A stretch of DNA of 64,000 nt from Dyella sp. 2HG41-7 (GTDB taxonomy: Bacteria > Pseudomonadota > Gammaproteobacteria > Xanthomonadales > Rhodanobacteraceae): the NCBI RefSeq assembly GCF_021390675.1, contig NZ_JAJEJV010000004.1, positions 558,001 to 622,000 on the forward strand. Direction: 5' to 3'. Below, in pieces: positions 31,287 to 40,372 of the stretch. The notes under the pieces are model-generated. The model had not been told where the DNA came from, did not search any database, and worked only from the letters and a program-made list of their open reading frames with translations. The translations under genes were made by a program, and so were the position numbers. The number at the start of each line of letters is the position of its first letter. Position 1 is the stretch's first letter.

Positions 31287-31585
31287 GCCGCTTATGCGTC
31301 GATCGCGTGCTTTGCCATCATGCAATCACACCACGCGCTCCCATATCGACTACCCTCATTCCGTTTCTCTTCGTCAGCGTCACGCCCTCGCGACGGCTCC
31401 TTCACGGCCATTTGTTATGTCGTCGCTTGCTTTACGTCTGTCGGATGTTGCACTGCCGCGTCAACAACATCCCTATGACAAAAGCGATTTGATCGCCGCG
31501 CAGTGACATTTGCCTCGATTTAGCAATTTCTGAATTTATTGCACTGCAGCGCAGGTGCGCATTACGGCCGCTTTACAAGCCGCCA

Positions 31586-31599
31586 TGAAAACGTTTACG
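31586..31599. promoter_or_regulatory. LacI-type operator candidate upstream of lacI
   Basis: TGAAAACGTTTACG is a near-palindrome centred on CG, the form bound by many LacI/GalR-family regulators. It lies about 54 bases before the lacI ATG and could serve autoregulation of the whole lacI-TBDR-ABC operon. Confidence 0.45.
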
Positions 31600-31652
31600 T
31601 TTGCGCCGCTGTTGGGGTTACGGGTCATCAATTTCTCGGCGGGATACGTTCG

Positions 31653-32717
31653 ATGACGACCAAAAGTGCAACCATCAAGGACGTGGCGCGCGAGGCGAAA
31701 GTCTCCGTGGCATCGGTGTCGCGCGTGCTCAACGGCACCGGCGGCGTGACGCCTGCTACGCAGAAAATCGTGCGCGAAGTGGCGGCGCGATTGCATTACG
31801 TGCCGGACAACGCCGCACGCAGTTTGATTACCGGGCGCACGAACACGATCGGCGCGGTATTGCCCGATCTCTACGGCGAATTCTTCTCTGAACTGATTCG
31901 CGGCATCGATCTGGCGGCGCGTGCGCGCGGCCTGCATTTGCTGGTCTCCAGTTCGCACGACGGCGTGGAAGATGCTGCCGCGGCGGTGCGCGCCATGCGC
32001 GGACGCGTGGACGGCATGCTGATTCTTTCCGAATACGTCGACGTGGCGTTTCTGGAAGAAAACCTGCCGGAGAAATTGCCGGCGGTGTTGCTGGATAGCC
32101 CCGTCAAAAGCGCACGCTTTCCCGTGCTCAATATCGACAGCCGCGCCGGCGCCGTCGCGATGGTGCAGCACCTGATCGAAGCCGGACGCCAGCACGTCGC
32201 ATTCATTACGGGCCCGAAAAACAACTTCGACGCGCAACAGCGTGAGAAGGGCTATCGCGCTGCCATGGCCAAGCATGCGCCGGGCGTGCCGCTCGCCATC
32301 GTGGCCGGCGACTTTACCGAGGAATCGGGCTATCGCGCCGCACGCGAATTGCTGGCGCAGAAAAAACGTCCGCAAGCCGTATTCGCCGCCAACGACATGA
32401 TGGCGATCGGCTGCCTTTACGCCTTCAAAGAAGCCGGCATCGATGTTCCGGGAGACATCGCATTAGCCGGTTTCGACGACATCTTGATCGCGCGTTACGT
32501 CACACCGCCGTTGAGCACGGTGCAGGTGCGTATCGCCGATCTTGGCCGCATTGCATTGGAGCGCCTCGCGGCTTTGCTGGATCCGGCCGACAAGACACCG
32601 TCATCGGTGCAGACGTTGGGATGCGACGTCGTCATCCGCGATTCCTGTGGGGGAAAACCCGGCGCAGACGCTGCGCCACGCGAGCCTCGTCGGTCGCGAC
32701 GCTCATCACATACATAA
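31653..32717 (+). CDS. LacI-family regulator of the glucan locus
   Basis: LacI/GalR regulator of 354 residues. The N-terminal helix-turn-helix ATIKDVAREAKVSVASVSRVLNG and hinge are intact. The sugar-binding domain shows DGMLILSEYVD, VFAANDMMAIGCLYAFKEAG and LAGFDDILIARYVTPPLSTV. A basic tail of about 20 residues (APREPRRSRRSSHT) extends past the usual end. It stands 30 bases before the TBDR gene on the same strand, so it probably represses its own operon until the sugar ligand appears. Confidence 0.88.
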   Translation: MTTKSATIKDVAREAKVSVASVSRVLNGTGGVTPATQKIVREVAARLHYVPDNAARSLITGRTNTIGAVLPDLYGEFFSELIRGIDLAARARGLHLLVSSSHDGVEDAAAAVRAMRGRVDGMLILSEYVDVAFLEENLPEKLPAVLLDSPVKSARFPVLNIDSRAGAVAMVQHLIEAGRQHVAFITGPKNNFDAQQREKGYRAAMAKHAPGVPLAIVAGDFTEESGYRAARELLAQKKRPQAVFAANDMMAIGCLYAFKEAGIDVPGDIALAGFDDILIARYVTPPLSTVQVRIADLGRIALERLAALLDPADKTPSSVQTLGCDVVIRDSCGGKPGADAAPREPRRSRRSSHT

Positions 32718-32747
32718 CGCCGTTTTACTTTCGGGAAGGGGAGAACC

Positions 32748-35700
32748 ATGAAAGCCGGATCTCAATACAAAAAACTCATGCTCGCGCGGCTCATTGCGGT
32801 ATCGATAACGACCGCCGCAGCGCTGCCGACAATTTCATTCGCACAAAGCTCCGACGCCACGCTGCGCGGCACGGCGGCAGCCAACACCACGGTAACGGCG
32901 AAGAACGTCGCCACGGGCTACTCGCGCGTCACCACCTCGGGCGCGGACGGCACGTACGCGTTGGTCGGCTTGCAGCCGGGCACGTATCAGGTCGATGCCG
33001 GTCCGGGTACGCAACACACCGTCACGCTGACTGTGGCGTCGACCGCGACACTCAACCTCACCACAGCGGCGCCCACAACCGCGCCGGCCGGTACTCGGAA
33101 TCTCGGGGCGGTCACGGTTACGGCGACCACGCTGCAGGAAATGACCACGTCGGAAGTCGGCACGACCGTTACGCAACGCGAAATTTCCACCGTGCCGCAG
33201 ATCACGCGCAACTTCCTGGAATTTGCCGACACCGTGCCCGGCATGGTGTTCACTGTGCAGCAGAACGGCAACACCAGCTTGCAATCGGGCGGTCAGGCGC
33301 CGGCCGGCATCAACGTCTACATTGACGGCGTGGGCCAGAAAAATTACGTCGAAAACGGCGGCATCAGCGGTCAGAACAACACGCAGGGCAATCCGTTTCC
33401 GCAGCTGGCTATCGGCGAATACAAGGTCATCACGTCCAACTACAAGGCGGAGTACGACCAGATTTCCAGCGCAGCGGTGACCGCCGAAACCAAGTCGGGC
33501 ACCAACGAATTCCACGGCGAGATTTTCGGCGACTGGACCGACACTCGTATGCGTTCGGAGACGCCATCCGAAACGGCCATCAACCAGAAACAGCCCTCCC
33601 ACGACAAGGAATACGGCTTCGCATTCGGCGGTCCTATCATTCAGGACAAGGCGCATTTCTTCCTCGCGTACGAGGGCAAGGAATACGACACGCCGATTGC
33701 GGTGGTGCCCGGTGCCGCGTCGCCGCAGATTCTCGCGCAATTGCCGCCGAGCGTGCTCGCGCAACTTGGGCCGTCGAGTTTGCCGTTCAAGGAAAACTTG
33801 TACTTCCTCAAGTTCGACTACGAGCCCACCAATCGCGATCGCATCGAGGTGAGCGGCAAGTACCGCAATGAAACGGCGATTACGGGTACGGGCACTGGCG
33901 TGGCGGCGTCTTCGGCGCTCAATCAGATCAACTACGACCGCCGCTTCGACATTCGTTGGGATCACAGCGCGGACGCCTGGTTCAATCGTCTGCAATTCAC
34001 CTATGAAAATGCGTTCTTCAAGCCAAGCGCCGTAAATATCGGCAACGGTTCTACGTACACGCCGTTCGATAACCAGAACACGTCGATCCTGACGGTGGGC
34101 GCCGCCGATCCGCGCGGTACGCAGAACAAAGGGCAAAAAGGTCCGGCCATCCAAGACGATCTGACGTTCAACGATTTGGAATGGCACGGCGACCATGTGA
34201 TCAAGATGGGCGTCAAGTACAAGATGGTGCAGCTGCTCGCGCAAGACGCGGGCGAGTTCAATCCACAGTTTACTTACGATGTGACGCCCACGGGAACATT
34301 GGCGGCGCCGTATCAAGTGCTGTTCCCGATTGCGCTGCCGGGCTTGAGTCCGGTGGTCAGAACTAACGATCGCCAGTTCGGTACGTATATTCAGGACGAC
34401 TGGACCATCGACGATCACCTTACGGTGAATCTGGGCATTCGCTGGGATTACGAACAAACGCCTTCGTACCTCAACTTCGTTACGCCTGCTTCGGTGGTTG
34501 CAGCGCTCAATTCGCAAAACCCGAACGCGCCGGCGGGCACGACGTACGCGCAATCGCTGGCCGCGGGCGGCGTCAATGTCAACGACTACATCAGCACCGG
34601 CAACAATCGCCATGCGCAGATGAATGAATTCCAGCCGCGTTTCGGTTTTTCGTACGACATCAATGGCGATCAGGCGCACGTGATCCACGGTGGCGCGGGA
34701 CGTTCCTACGACCGCACCATCTACGAGATTCTGCAACTGGAAGAAACCAAGCTTGCTCTAGCCGAAGCGACAATCACCTTCCCGAATCAGTATCACTCGT
34801 GCACACCCAGTCCCAACTGCATTCCCTGGAACCCCGCGTATCTCAGCGGCATCGGCGTGCTACAGGGCTTGCTGACCGGCACGACGGCCGGTCGCGAAGT
34901 GGATCTGATGAACAACAATCTGCGCACACCGTATTCCGATCAGATTAGCCTCGGTATGCGCAACCAGATCGGCGAGTGGGTCACCGACGTCACCTGGGCG
35001 CAGGTCAATCGCTTCAACGGCGTGGTCTTTACGTTGGGCAATCGCTGGCCGAACGGCGCGTTCTGGCAAGGCGGCAGTCAACCGTGGGGCCAAAGCATTC
35101 CGGGTTTCGGAAGTCTGATCATCGCCAACAACGGTCTTACGCAGAAAACGCAGCAATTCTTGGTTTCGGCGCAAAAACCGTATACAGCGGAATCGGGTTG
35201 GGGCATCAATATCGCCTACACCTACACCAAGGCGAAGCAGAACAACGATAACCAGGACGTCACCGACCAATACGCGTTCGACGAAGCGACGATCCAGGAC
35301 TATCCGTACCTCAATTCGGCCGTCGCCAAGCACCGCCTTGTCGTCGCCGGGTCGAACGATGCGCCGTGGGGACTGCTGTTCGGCTACAAACTTACTTTGG
35401 CCACGCCGATCCCCGCTATCAACCTGGCGTGCTACGGTGCGCCCGCTCCTGGAAATGGCAGCCTCGGTAGCGGATGTCTGCCGTATTCGTACACGCCTTC
35501 GGGGTCACGGTTCTTGAGCGGTCCGATCTTTGGCTACCGCTCCATCGATTTCCAAGTCACGAAGAACTTTAAGATCTATCAAAACTTCAACGGTTACGTT
35601 CGCTTCGATCTGCTTAATGCGTTCAATTGGAACAACTACAGCGATTACAACTACAACCCCGGTCAGAACGGCGTGTTGAACCGCGTCATGGCCTCTTACG

Positions 35701-35765
35701 ATCCGACCGGCAACATTCTCGGTACGCCGCGCGAAGTCAAACTGACGTTGGGAATTAAGTTCTAA
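32748..35765 (+). CDS. Oar-like TonB-dependent receptor with N-terminal carboxypeptidase-regulatory domain
   Basis: Outer-membrane receptor of 1005 residues. A signal peptide is followed by a CarbopepD-regulatory beta-sandwich (TVTAKNVATGYSRVTTSGADGTYALVGLQPGTYQV), a plug domain (EVGTTVTQREISTVPQITRNFLEFADTVPGMVF) and a beta-barrel ending in the aromatic-terminated KLTLGIKF. Such receptors take up oligosaccharides using TonB energy. The ribosome site GGGAAGGGGAGAACC is strong. It lies between a LacI gene and a GH144-like glucanase, so it probably imports the glucan or its fragments. Confidence 0.9.
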   Translation: MKAGSQYKKLMLARLIAVSITTAAALPTISFAQSSDATLRGTAAANTTVTAKNVATGYSRVTTSGADGTYALVGLQPGTYQVDAGPGTQHTVTLTVASTATLNLTTAAPTTAPAGTRNLGAVTVTATTLQEMTTSEVGTTVTQREISTVPQITRNFLEFADTVPGMVFTVQQNGNTSLQSGGQAPAGINVYIDGVGQKNYVENGGISGQNNTQGNPFPQLAIGEYKVITSNYKAEYDQISSAAVTAETKSGTNEFHGEIFGDWTDTRMRSETPSETAINQKQPSHDKEYGFAFGGPIIQDKAHFFLAYEGKEYDTPIAVVPGAASPQILAQLPPSVLAQLGPSSLPFKENLYFLKFDYEPTNRDRIEVSGKYRNETAITGTGTGVAASSALNQINYDRRFDIRWDHSADAWFNRLQFTYENAFFKPSAVNIGNGSTYTPFDNQNTSILTVGAADPRGTQNKGQKGPAIQDDLTFNDLEWHGDHVIKMGVKYKMVQLLAQDAGEFNPQFTYDVTPTGTLAAPYQVLFPIALPGLSPVVRTNDRQFGTYIQDDWTIDDHLTVNLGIRWDYEQTPSYLNFVTPASVVAALNSQNPNAPAGTTYAQSLAAGGVNVNDYISTGNNRHAQMNEFQPRFGFSYDINGDQAHVIHGGAGRSYDRTIYEILQLEETKLALAEATITFPNQYHSCTPSPNCIPWNPAYLSGIGVLQGLLTGTTAGREVDLMNNNLRTPYSDQISLGMRNQIGEWVTDVTWAQVNRFNGVVFTLGNRWPNGAFWQGGSQPWGQSIPGFGSLIIANNGLTQKTQQFLVSAQKPYTAESGWGINIAYTYTKAKQNNDNQDVTDQYAFDEATIQDYPYLNSAVAKHRLVVAGSNDAPWGLLFGYKLTLATPIPAINLACYGAPAPGNGSLGSGCLPYSYTPSGSRFLSGPIFGYRSIDFQVTKNFKIYQNFNGYVRFDLLNAFNWNNYSDYNYNPGQNGVLNRVMASYDPTGNILGTPREVKLTLGIKF

Positions 35766-35877
35766 CTGTTTTCTGTGACGGTCAGGTAAGCCTGCGAATC
35801 CCGGCATGAGCCCCCTCCGCGTGTCGGGATTCGCGCGCTTACTTTCACCCGGCCATGTGAATCGACGCATTCTGATC

Positions 35878-37341
35878 ATGAACAAGCATTTCTTCCGCCG
35901 CGCTACGCTGAATGTGTTGTGTGCCGCTCTGGCTTTCACTAGCGGCGCGGCATGGTCGACAGAACCCAAAGCGCCCACACACAGCTTCGACACGCTCTCC
36001 AAGCCACAGCAAGCGATGGTGGAAGATTTGGAGAAGCGCACGTTCCAGTGGTTCTGGGACGGCGCCAACCCTGCCAATGGTCTGATTCCGGACCACTACC
36101 CTGGTCCTTCGTTTGCAAGCATCGCGTCGGTCGGTTTCGGTTTGACGGCGTACGGTATCGGCGCCGAGCGCGGCTACATCACGCGTGACCAGGCGGTGGA
36201 TCGTACTCTGGCGACGCTGCGTTTCTTCGCGAACGCCTCGCAGAACGATAGCGAAGACGACACCTCCGGCTATCACGGCTTTTTCTATCATTTTCTCGAT
36301 ATGAAAACCGGCAAGCGTTTTGCGCGCTGGACGGAATTGTCGAGCGTCGATACCACGTGGCTGCTTAGCGGCGTGTTGTTCGCGCAGTCGTACTTCGATC
36401 GCGACACGCCGAAGGAAAAGGAAATCCGTTCGCTCGCCGACACCATCTATCGCCGTGTCGATTGGGCATGGATGCAACCGCGCGCACCCTTGGTCAGCAT
36501 GGGTTGGACGCCGGGCGGCAAATTTATCGATGCGGACTGGAAAGGCTACGACGAAGGCATGCTGGTTTACATCCTGGCGCTGGGTTCGCCCACGCATACG
36601 ATTTCCAGCGATGCGTGGTCCGCATGGACGAGCACCTATCCCAAGCAATGGGGGCGGTTCGAAGGGCAAACGTTTCTGAATTTCGCGCCGATGTTTGGGC
36701 ATCAATACAGCGAATCGTGGGTGGATTTTCGTGGCATTCGCGATACGTGGAGTCGAGAACACGGATTGGATTACGTCGAGAACGGTCGCCGCGCCGCCTA
36801 TGCGCAGCGCGCGTACGCCATCGCCAATCCGTCGCACTGGAAAGACTACGGCGCCAACGTCTGGGGCCTAACCGCCTGCAATGGTCCCGGCGACATCATG
36901 CTGCGCATGCCCGATAGCAGCATGCGCCGATTCGACGGTTACACCGCGCGCGGTGCCGGACTGGACTATATTTCCGACGACGGCACGATCGCGCCGACCG
37001 CTGCGGGCGGCTCCATCGCCTTCGCGCCGGAAATCGTGGTGCCGGCCTTGCAGGCGATAAAGGATCGCTATGGTGACGATGTTTACGATCGCTACGGCTT
37101 TGTCGATGCATTCAATCCCAGCTTCGATACGGACATTCCGCCGAAAGAAGGACGCGTGGTGCGCGGCAAAGGCTGGTTCGATACGCTGCAGATCGGCATC
37201 GATCAGGGGCCCATCGTGTTGATGATCGAAAACTGGCGCAGCGGATTTGTGTGGAGCGTGATGCGCAAGAATCCCTATATCCGCAAAGGCCTGCAGCGCG
37301 CAGGCTTCACCGGCGGATGGTTGGATAAAGCCGTGAAATAG
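35878..37341 (+). CDS. exported GH144-like glucanase (PF10091 glycoamylase family)
   Basis: Secreted (alpha/alpha)6-barrel hydrolase, 487 residues from ATG 35878, with signal peptide ending near AAWS-TE. Family blocks include LEKRTFQWFWDGANPANGLIPDHYP, ASIASVGFGLTAYGIGAERGYITR, GFFYHFLDMKTGKR with TELSSVDTTWLL, and QIGIDQGPIVLMIENWRSG. Characterised GH144 members are endo-beta-1,2-glucanases or sophorohydrolases; that specificity here is inference. It is followed after 2 bases by the ABC binding-protein gene, so cutting and import are coupled. Confidence 0.82.
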   Translation: MNKHFFRRATLNVLCAALAFTSGAAWSTEPKAPTHSFDTLSKPQQAMVEDLEKRTFQWFWDGANPANGLIPDHYPGPSFASIASVGFGLTAYGIGAERGYITRDQAVDRTLATLRFFANASQNDSEDDTSGYHGFFYHFLDMKTGKRFARWTELSSVDTTWLLSGVLFAQSYFDRDTPKEKEIRSLADTIYRRVDWAWMQPRAPLVSMGWTPGGKFIDADWKGYDEGMLVYILALGSPTHTISSDAWSAWTSTYPKQWGRFEGQTFLNFAPMFGHQYSESWVDFRGIRDTWSREHGLDYVENGRRAAYAQRAYAIANPSHWKDYGANVWGLTACNGPGDIMLRMPDSSMRRFDGYTARGAGLDYISDDGTIAPTAAGGSIAFAPEIVVPALQAIKDRYGDDVYDRYGFVDAFNPSFDTDIPPKEGRVVRGKGWFDTLQIGIDQGPIVLMIENWRSGFVWSVMRKNPYIRKGLQRAGFTGGWLDKAVK

Positions 37342-37343
37342 CC

Positions 37344-38657
37344 ATGCGCCGATACCCGTCACGAGTTCGTCTAGTGCAGACGCTGTGGCGCGTGATGGGC
37401 GCGGCGATGATTGTTGCTTGGCTGACGTCGTGCGCGCCGCAGCACGCAGACTCGCACACGCTTACGTTCTGGACGATTGGCAGGGAAGGCGAGGCGATCA
37501 CCCAACTCCTTCCGGAATTCGAACGCGAAAATCCGGATATCCATGTCGTCCTGCAGCAGCTGCCGCTAACGGCGGCGCATCAGAAATTGCTCACCGCATT
37601 CGCAGGCGACTCCACGCCCGACATGACGCAAATCGGCAATACATGGATGCCGGAATTTGTGGCGCTGGGCGCTTTGCAGCCTTTGCAGGCGCGTGTGGCG
37701 ACGTCGCAGGTCGTGCGTCCGGATGACTATTTCGCCAGCATCTGGTCGACCAATGTCTACGACGGCGTTGCGTATGGCATTCCGTGGTATGTCGACACGC
37801 GCTTGTTGTTTTACCGTCGCGATATGTTGAAGGCCGCAGGTTTCGATGCGCCACCGCGCGACTGGTCGGAGTGGCGGCGCATGCTGGCGGCGTTGAGTCA
37901 TCCCGATCATGATCGGTACGGCATTTTGCTGCCGACGAACGAATACGATCAGCTTACGGCGCTGGCGTTGCAGCAGCCGGATTCGCTCTTGCGCGACGGC
38001 GGTCGCTACGGCAATTTCGAAAGCGCAGGATTCAAGCGTGCGCTGACGTTTTACGTCGATACGTTCCGCATGCACGAGGCGCCCGATATCACCAATATCG
38101 AGGCTGGCAATCCGTGGTCGGAATTCGGTCGCGGCGTGTACAGCTTTTATTTCTCCGGACCGTGGAATATCGGCGAATTCCGCAAGCGTTTGCCGGCGTC
38201 TGAACAAGACGACTGGGATACGGCGCCGCTGCCAGGTCCCGATGGTCCCGGTGCATCGGTAGCAGGCGGTTCCAGTTTGGTGGTGTTTCGCAAATCCGAA
38301 CACAAAGACGCGGCATGGAAGTTGGTCGAATACCTTTCCCGGCCGCAGGTGCAAGATCGCTTCTACGACTTGCTTGGCGACATGCCGCCGCGACGCAGCT
38401 CCTGGAGTCAGGGCAGCCTTCGAGATGACCCCAAAGCGCAAGCATTCCGCGAACAATTGGAGCGCGTGAAGCCAACGCCGCCGGTGCCGGAGTGGGAACA
38501 GATCGTCAACGAGATGCAGCTTGTCGCGGCGCAGGCTGTCGCAGGCGATCTCACCATCGATCAGGCGACCGCCGAAATGGATAAGCGCGCGGATCGCATT
38601 CTGGAAAAGCGGCGCTGGATGCTCGATCGTCCTCAACACGCCGGTGTATCGCTATGA
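37344..38657 (+). CDS. ABC sugar importer, substrate-binding lipoprotein
   Basis: Extracytoplasmic solute-binding protein of 437 residues (family 1, MalE/UgpB-like). Lipobox LTSC after MGAAMIVAW predicts lipid anchoring. TLTFWTIGREGEAITQLLPEFERENPDI is the typical first lobe; YGIPWYVDTRLLFYRRDML and GRGVYSFYFSGPWNIGEF mark the ligand cleft. Starts 2 bases after the GH144 stop and overlaps the first permease gene by 4 bases. Likely binds oligosaccharide released by the glucanase. Confidence 0.9.
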   Translation: MRRYPSRVRLVQTLWRVMGAAMIVAWLTSCAPQHADSHTLTFWTIGREGEAITQLLPEFERENPDIHVVLQQLPLTAAHQKLLTAFAGDSTPDMTQIGNTWMPEFVALGALQPLQARVATSQVVRPDDYFASIWSTNVYDGVAYGIPWYVDTRLLFYRRDMLKAAGFDAPPRDWSEWRRMLAALSHPDHDRYGILLPTNEYDQLTALALQQPDSLLRDGGRYGNFESAGFKRALTFYVDTFRMHEAPDITNIEAGNPWSEFGRGVYSFYFSGPWNIGEFRKRLPASEQDDWDTAPLPGPDGPGASVAGGSSLVVFRKSEHKDAAWKLVEYLSRPQVQDRFYDLLGDMPPRRSSWSQGSLRDDPKAQAFREQLERVKPTPPVPEWEQIVNEMQLVAAQAVAGDLTIDQATAEMDKRADRILEKRRWMLDRPQHAGVSL

Positions 38658-39532
38658 ATCGGCAGCACGCGGCATGGATGTTTCTGGCGCCGGCGGCCAT
38701 CGTGTTGGGCGTGTTCTTTCTCGTGCCGGTGATCGGGGCGTTCGTATTGAGCCTCACCGACTACGATCTTTATGCGCTGGCGGATTTGCATAACTTGCGC
38801 TTCGTCGCCTTCGGCAACTACTGGGCGCTGCTGCATCGGCCCCTGTTCTGGGCGGCTTTGTGGCATACGGTGTATTTCGTCGTCGTAGCGGTTCCGTTGT
38901 CGATGATCGTCTCGCTATGCGCCGCCTTGCTGCTGCATTCGCCCTTGGCGCGCTGCAAACCCTTTTTTCGCACCGCTTTGTTTGCGCCCGTCGTGACCAC
39001 CGTGGTCGCTGTCGCGGTGGTGTGGCGGTATCTTTTCAATACCAAGTACGGCTTGGTGAACTACGTCTTGGCCGGAGTCGGTATCCACCCCATCGATTGG
39101 CTGGGCGATCCGCATTGGGCGATGCCTGCGATCATCCTGTTCGCGGTGTGGAAGAACTTCGGCTACAACATGATCATTCTGCTGGCGGGTTTGCAGGCGA
39201 TACCCGCCGACTATTACGAGGCGGCCCGTATCGACGGCGCATCGGCGTGGCAGCAGTTCCGCCACATCACGCTGCCGATGCTCGCGCCCATCTTGTTGAT
39301 GGTGGGGATACTTACCGTGTCGGGCTACTTCCAGCTCTTCGCCGAGCCGTACGTGATTACCGAGGGCGGTCCGCTGGAAAGCACCGTAAGCGTGTTGTAT
39401 CTGATGTACAACGAAGGCTTCAAATGGTGGAACCTCGGTTCCGCATCGGCCATCGCTTTTCTGCTGTTTGTGATCATGTTCGTTGTTACCGCTTGCATGC
39501 TGCGTTTCGGGCGACAGGAGAGCGAGGCATGA
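38654..39532 (+). CDS. ABC sugar importer permease 1 (MalF-like)
   Basis: A 292-residue permease with about six transmembrane helices. The EAA loop that contacts the ATPase reads YEAARIDGASAWQQFRHITLPMLAPILL. WKNFGYNMIILLAGLQ precedes it. ATG overlaps the binding-protein stop (ATGA) and its own stop overlaps permease 2. Forms the membrane channel with the next gene. Confidence 0.92.
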   Translation: MNRQHAAWMFLAPAAIVLGVFFLVPVIGAFVLSLTDYDLYALADLHNLRFVAFGNYWALLHRPLFWAALWHTVYFVVVAVPLSMIVSLCAALLLHSPLARCKPFFRTALFAPVVTTVVAVAVVWRYLFNTKYGLVNYVLAGVGIHPIDWLGDPHWAMPAIILFAVWKNFGYNMIILLAGLQAIPADYYEAARIDGASAWQQFRHITLPMLAPILLMVGILTVSGYFQLFAEPYVITEGGPLESTVSVLYLMYNEGFKWWNLGSASAIAFLLFVIMFVVTACMLRFGRQESEA

Positions 39533-40350
39533 ATCCGCGCATCGCCAAAGCGCTGATCAATGGCTTGCTGATCGGCGGCACGATCGTTGCGCTTTTCCCA
39601 TTGCTGTGGATGTTGTCGGTATCGTTGATGCATCCGAGCGAAGCTAGCGCGCTGCCACCGCCGCTGTTGCCGGCGCATGCCACGCTTTACAACTATCAGG
39701 AATTGTTTGTGCGGGCGGGTATGGGGCGCTATCTGTTCAACAGTTTGCTCGTCTCCGTCGTTATCACCGTACTATCGCTTGCGTTGAACATCATGGCGGG
39801 GTATGCGTTCGCAAAGCTGCGATTCGCAGGGCGCGACACGGTGTTTAAGGCGGTGATCGGCATGCTCGCCATCCCTGCGCAAGTGGCGATGCTGCCATTG
39901 TTTCTAATGCTGAAACCCATTGGCCTGGTGAACAACTACGGCGGCGTGATCGTGCCGGCAATGGCGAGCGCGTTCGGTATTTTTCTCGTTCGCCAGTATG
40001 CGCGCGGCATTCCCGACGAATTGCTGGAGGCGGCGCGCATCGACGGCGCGAGCGAGTGGCGCATCTTCTCGCGCATCGTGCTTCCTTTGCTGAAACCGAT
40101 CATGGTGACGCTGGCGATCTACACCTTTCTCACCGCATGGAACGATTTCATGTGGCCATTGATCGTGCTGACAGGGCAGGAGCATTACACCTTGCCGCTA
40201 GGGCTGGCATCGTTAGCGCGCGAACATGCGCAGGATGCCGAGCTGATGATGGCCGGCTCGGTCGTCACCGTGGTGCCGGTATTGGCGTTGTTTCTGGCTC
40301 TGCAGCGTTATTACCTGGAAGGCTTATTGCTCGGCAGCGTAAAAGGCTAG
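39529..40350 (+). CDS. ABC sugar importer permease 2 (MalG-like)
   Basis: Second permease, 273 residues from ATG 39529. Six predicted helices; the EAA motif is LEAARIDGASEWRIFSRIVLPLLKPIMVT, and FLTAWNDFMWPLIVL is a conserved MalG-type helix. Last gene of the rightward operon; it converges on the ATPase gene with 22 bases between. Confidence 0.92.
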   Translation: MNPRIAKALINGLLIGGTIVALFPLLWMLSVSLMHPSEASALPPPLLPAHATLYNYQELFVRAGMGRYLFNSLLVSVVITVLSLALNIMAGYAFAKLRFAGRDTVFKAVIGMLAIPAQVAMLPLFLMLKPIGLVNNYGGVIVPAMASAFGIFLVRQYARGIPDELLEAARIDGASEWRIFSRIVLPLLKPIMVTLAIYTFLTAWNDFMWPLIVLTGQEHYTLPLGLASLAREHAQDAELMMAGSVVTVVPVLALFLALQRYYLEGLLLGSVKG

Positions 40351-40372
40351 GTGTGCGATGCCGCGAGGGTCC

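Larger units (their letters stand above)
31237..31652. other. intergenic region between hydrolase and lacI
   Basis: A 416-base stretch with no supportable gene. It holds a 12-base stem hairpin (31255-31286) just after the hydrolase stop, a LacI-type operator candidate (31586-31599) and the lacI leader. The short open frames in it lack ribosome sites and protein-like composition. Confidence 0.6.

Noticed and set aside
31270-31506. Short plus-strand open frames after the hydrolase gene
   Set aside because: No ribosome site, three frames open together, Arg/Ser/His-rich with no hydrophobic or domain pattern.
32835-34736. 633-codon open frame on the minus strand
   Set aside because: Antisense of the other TonB-dependent receptor; same compositional artefact.
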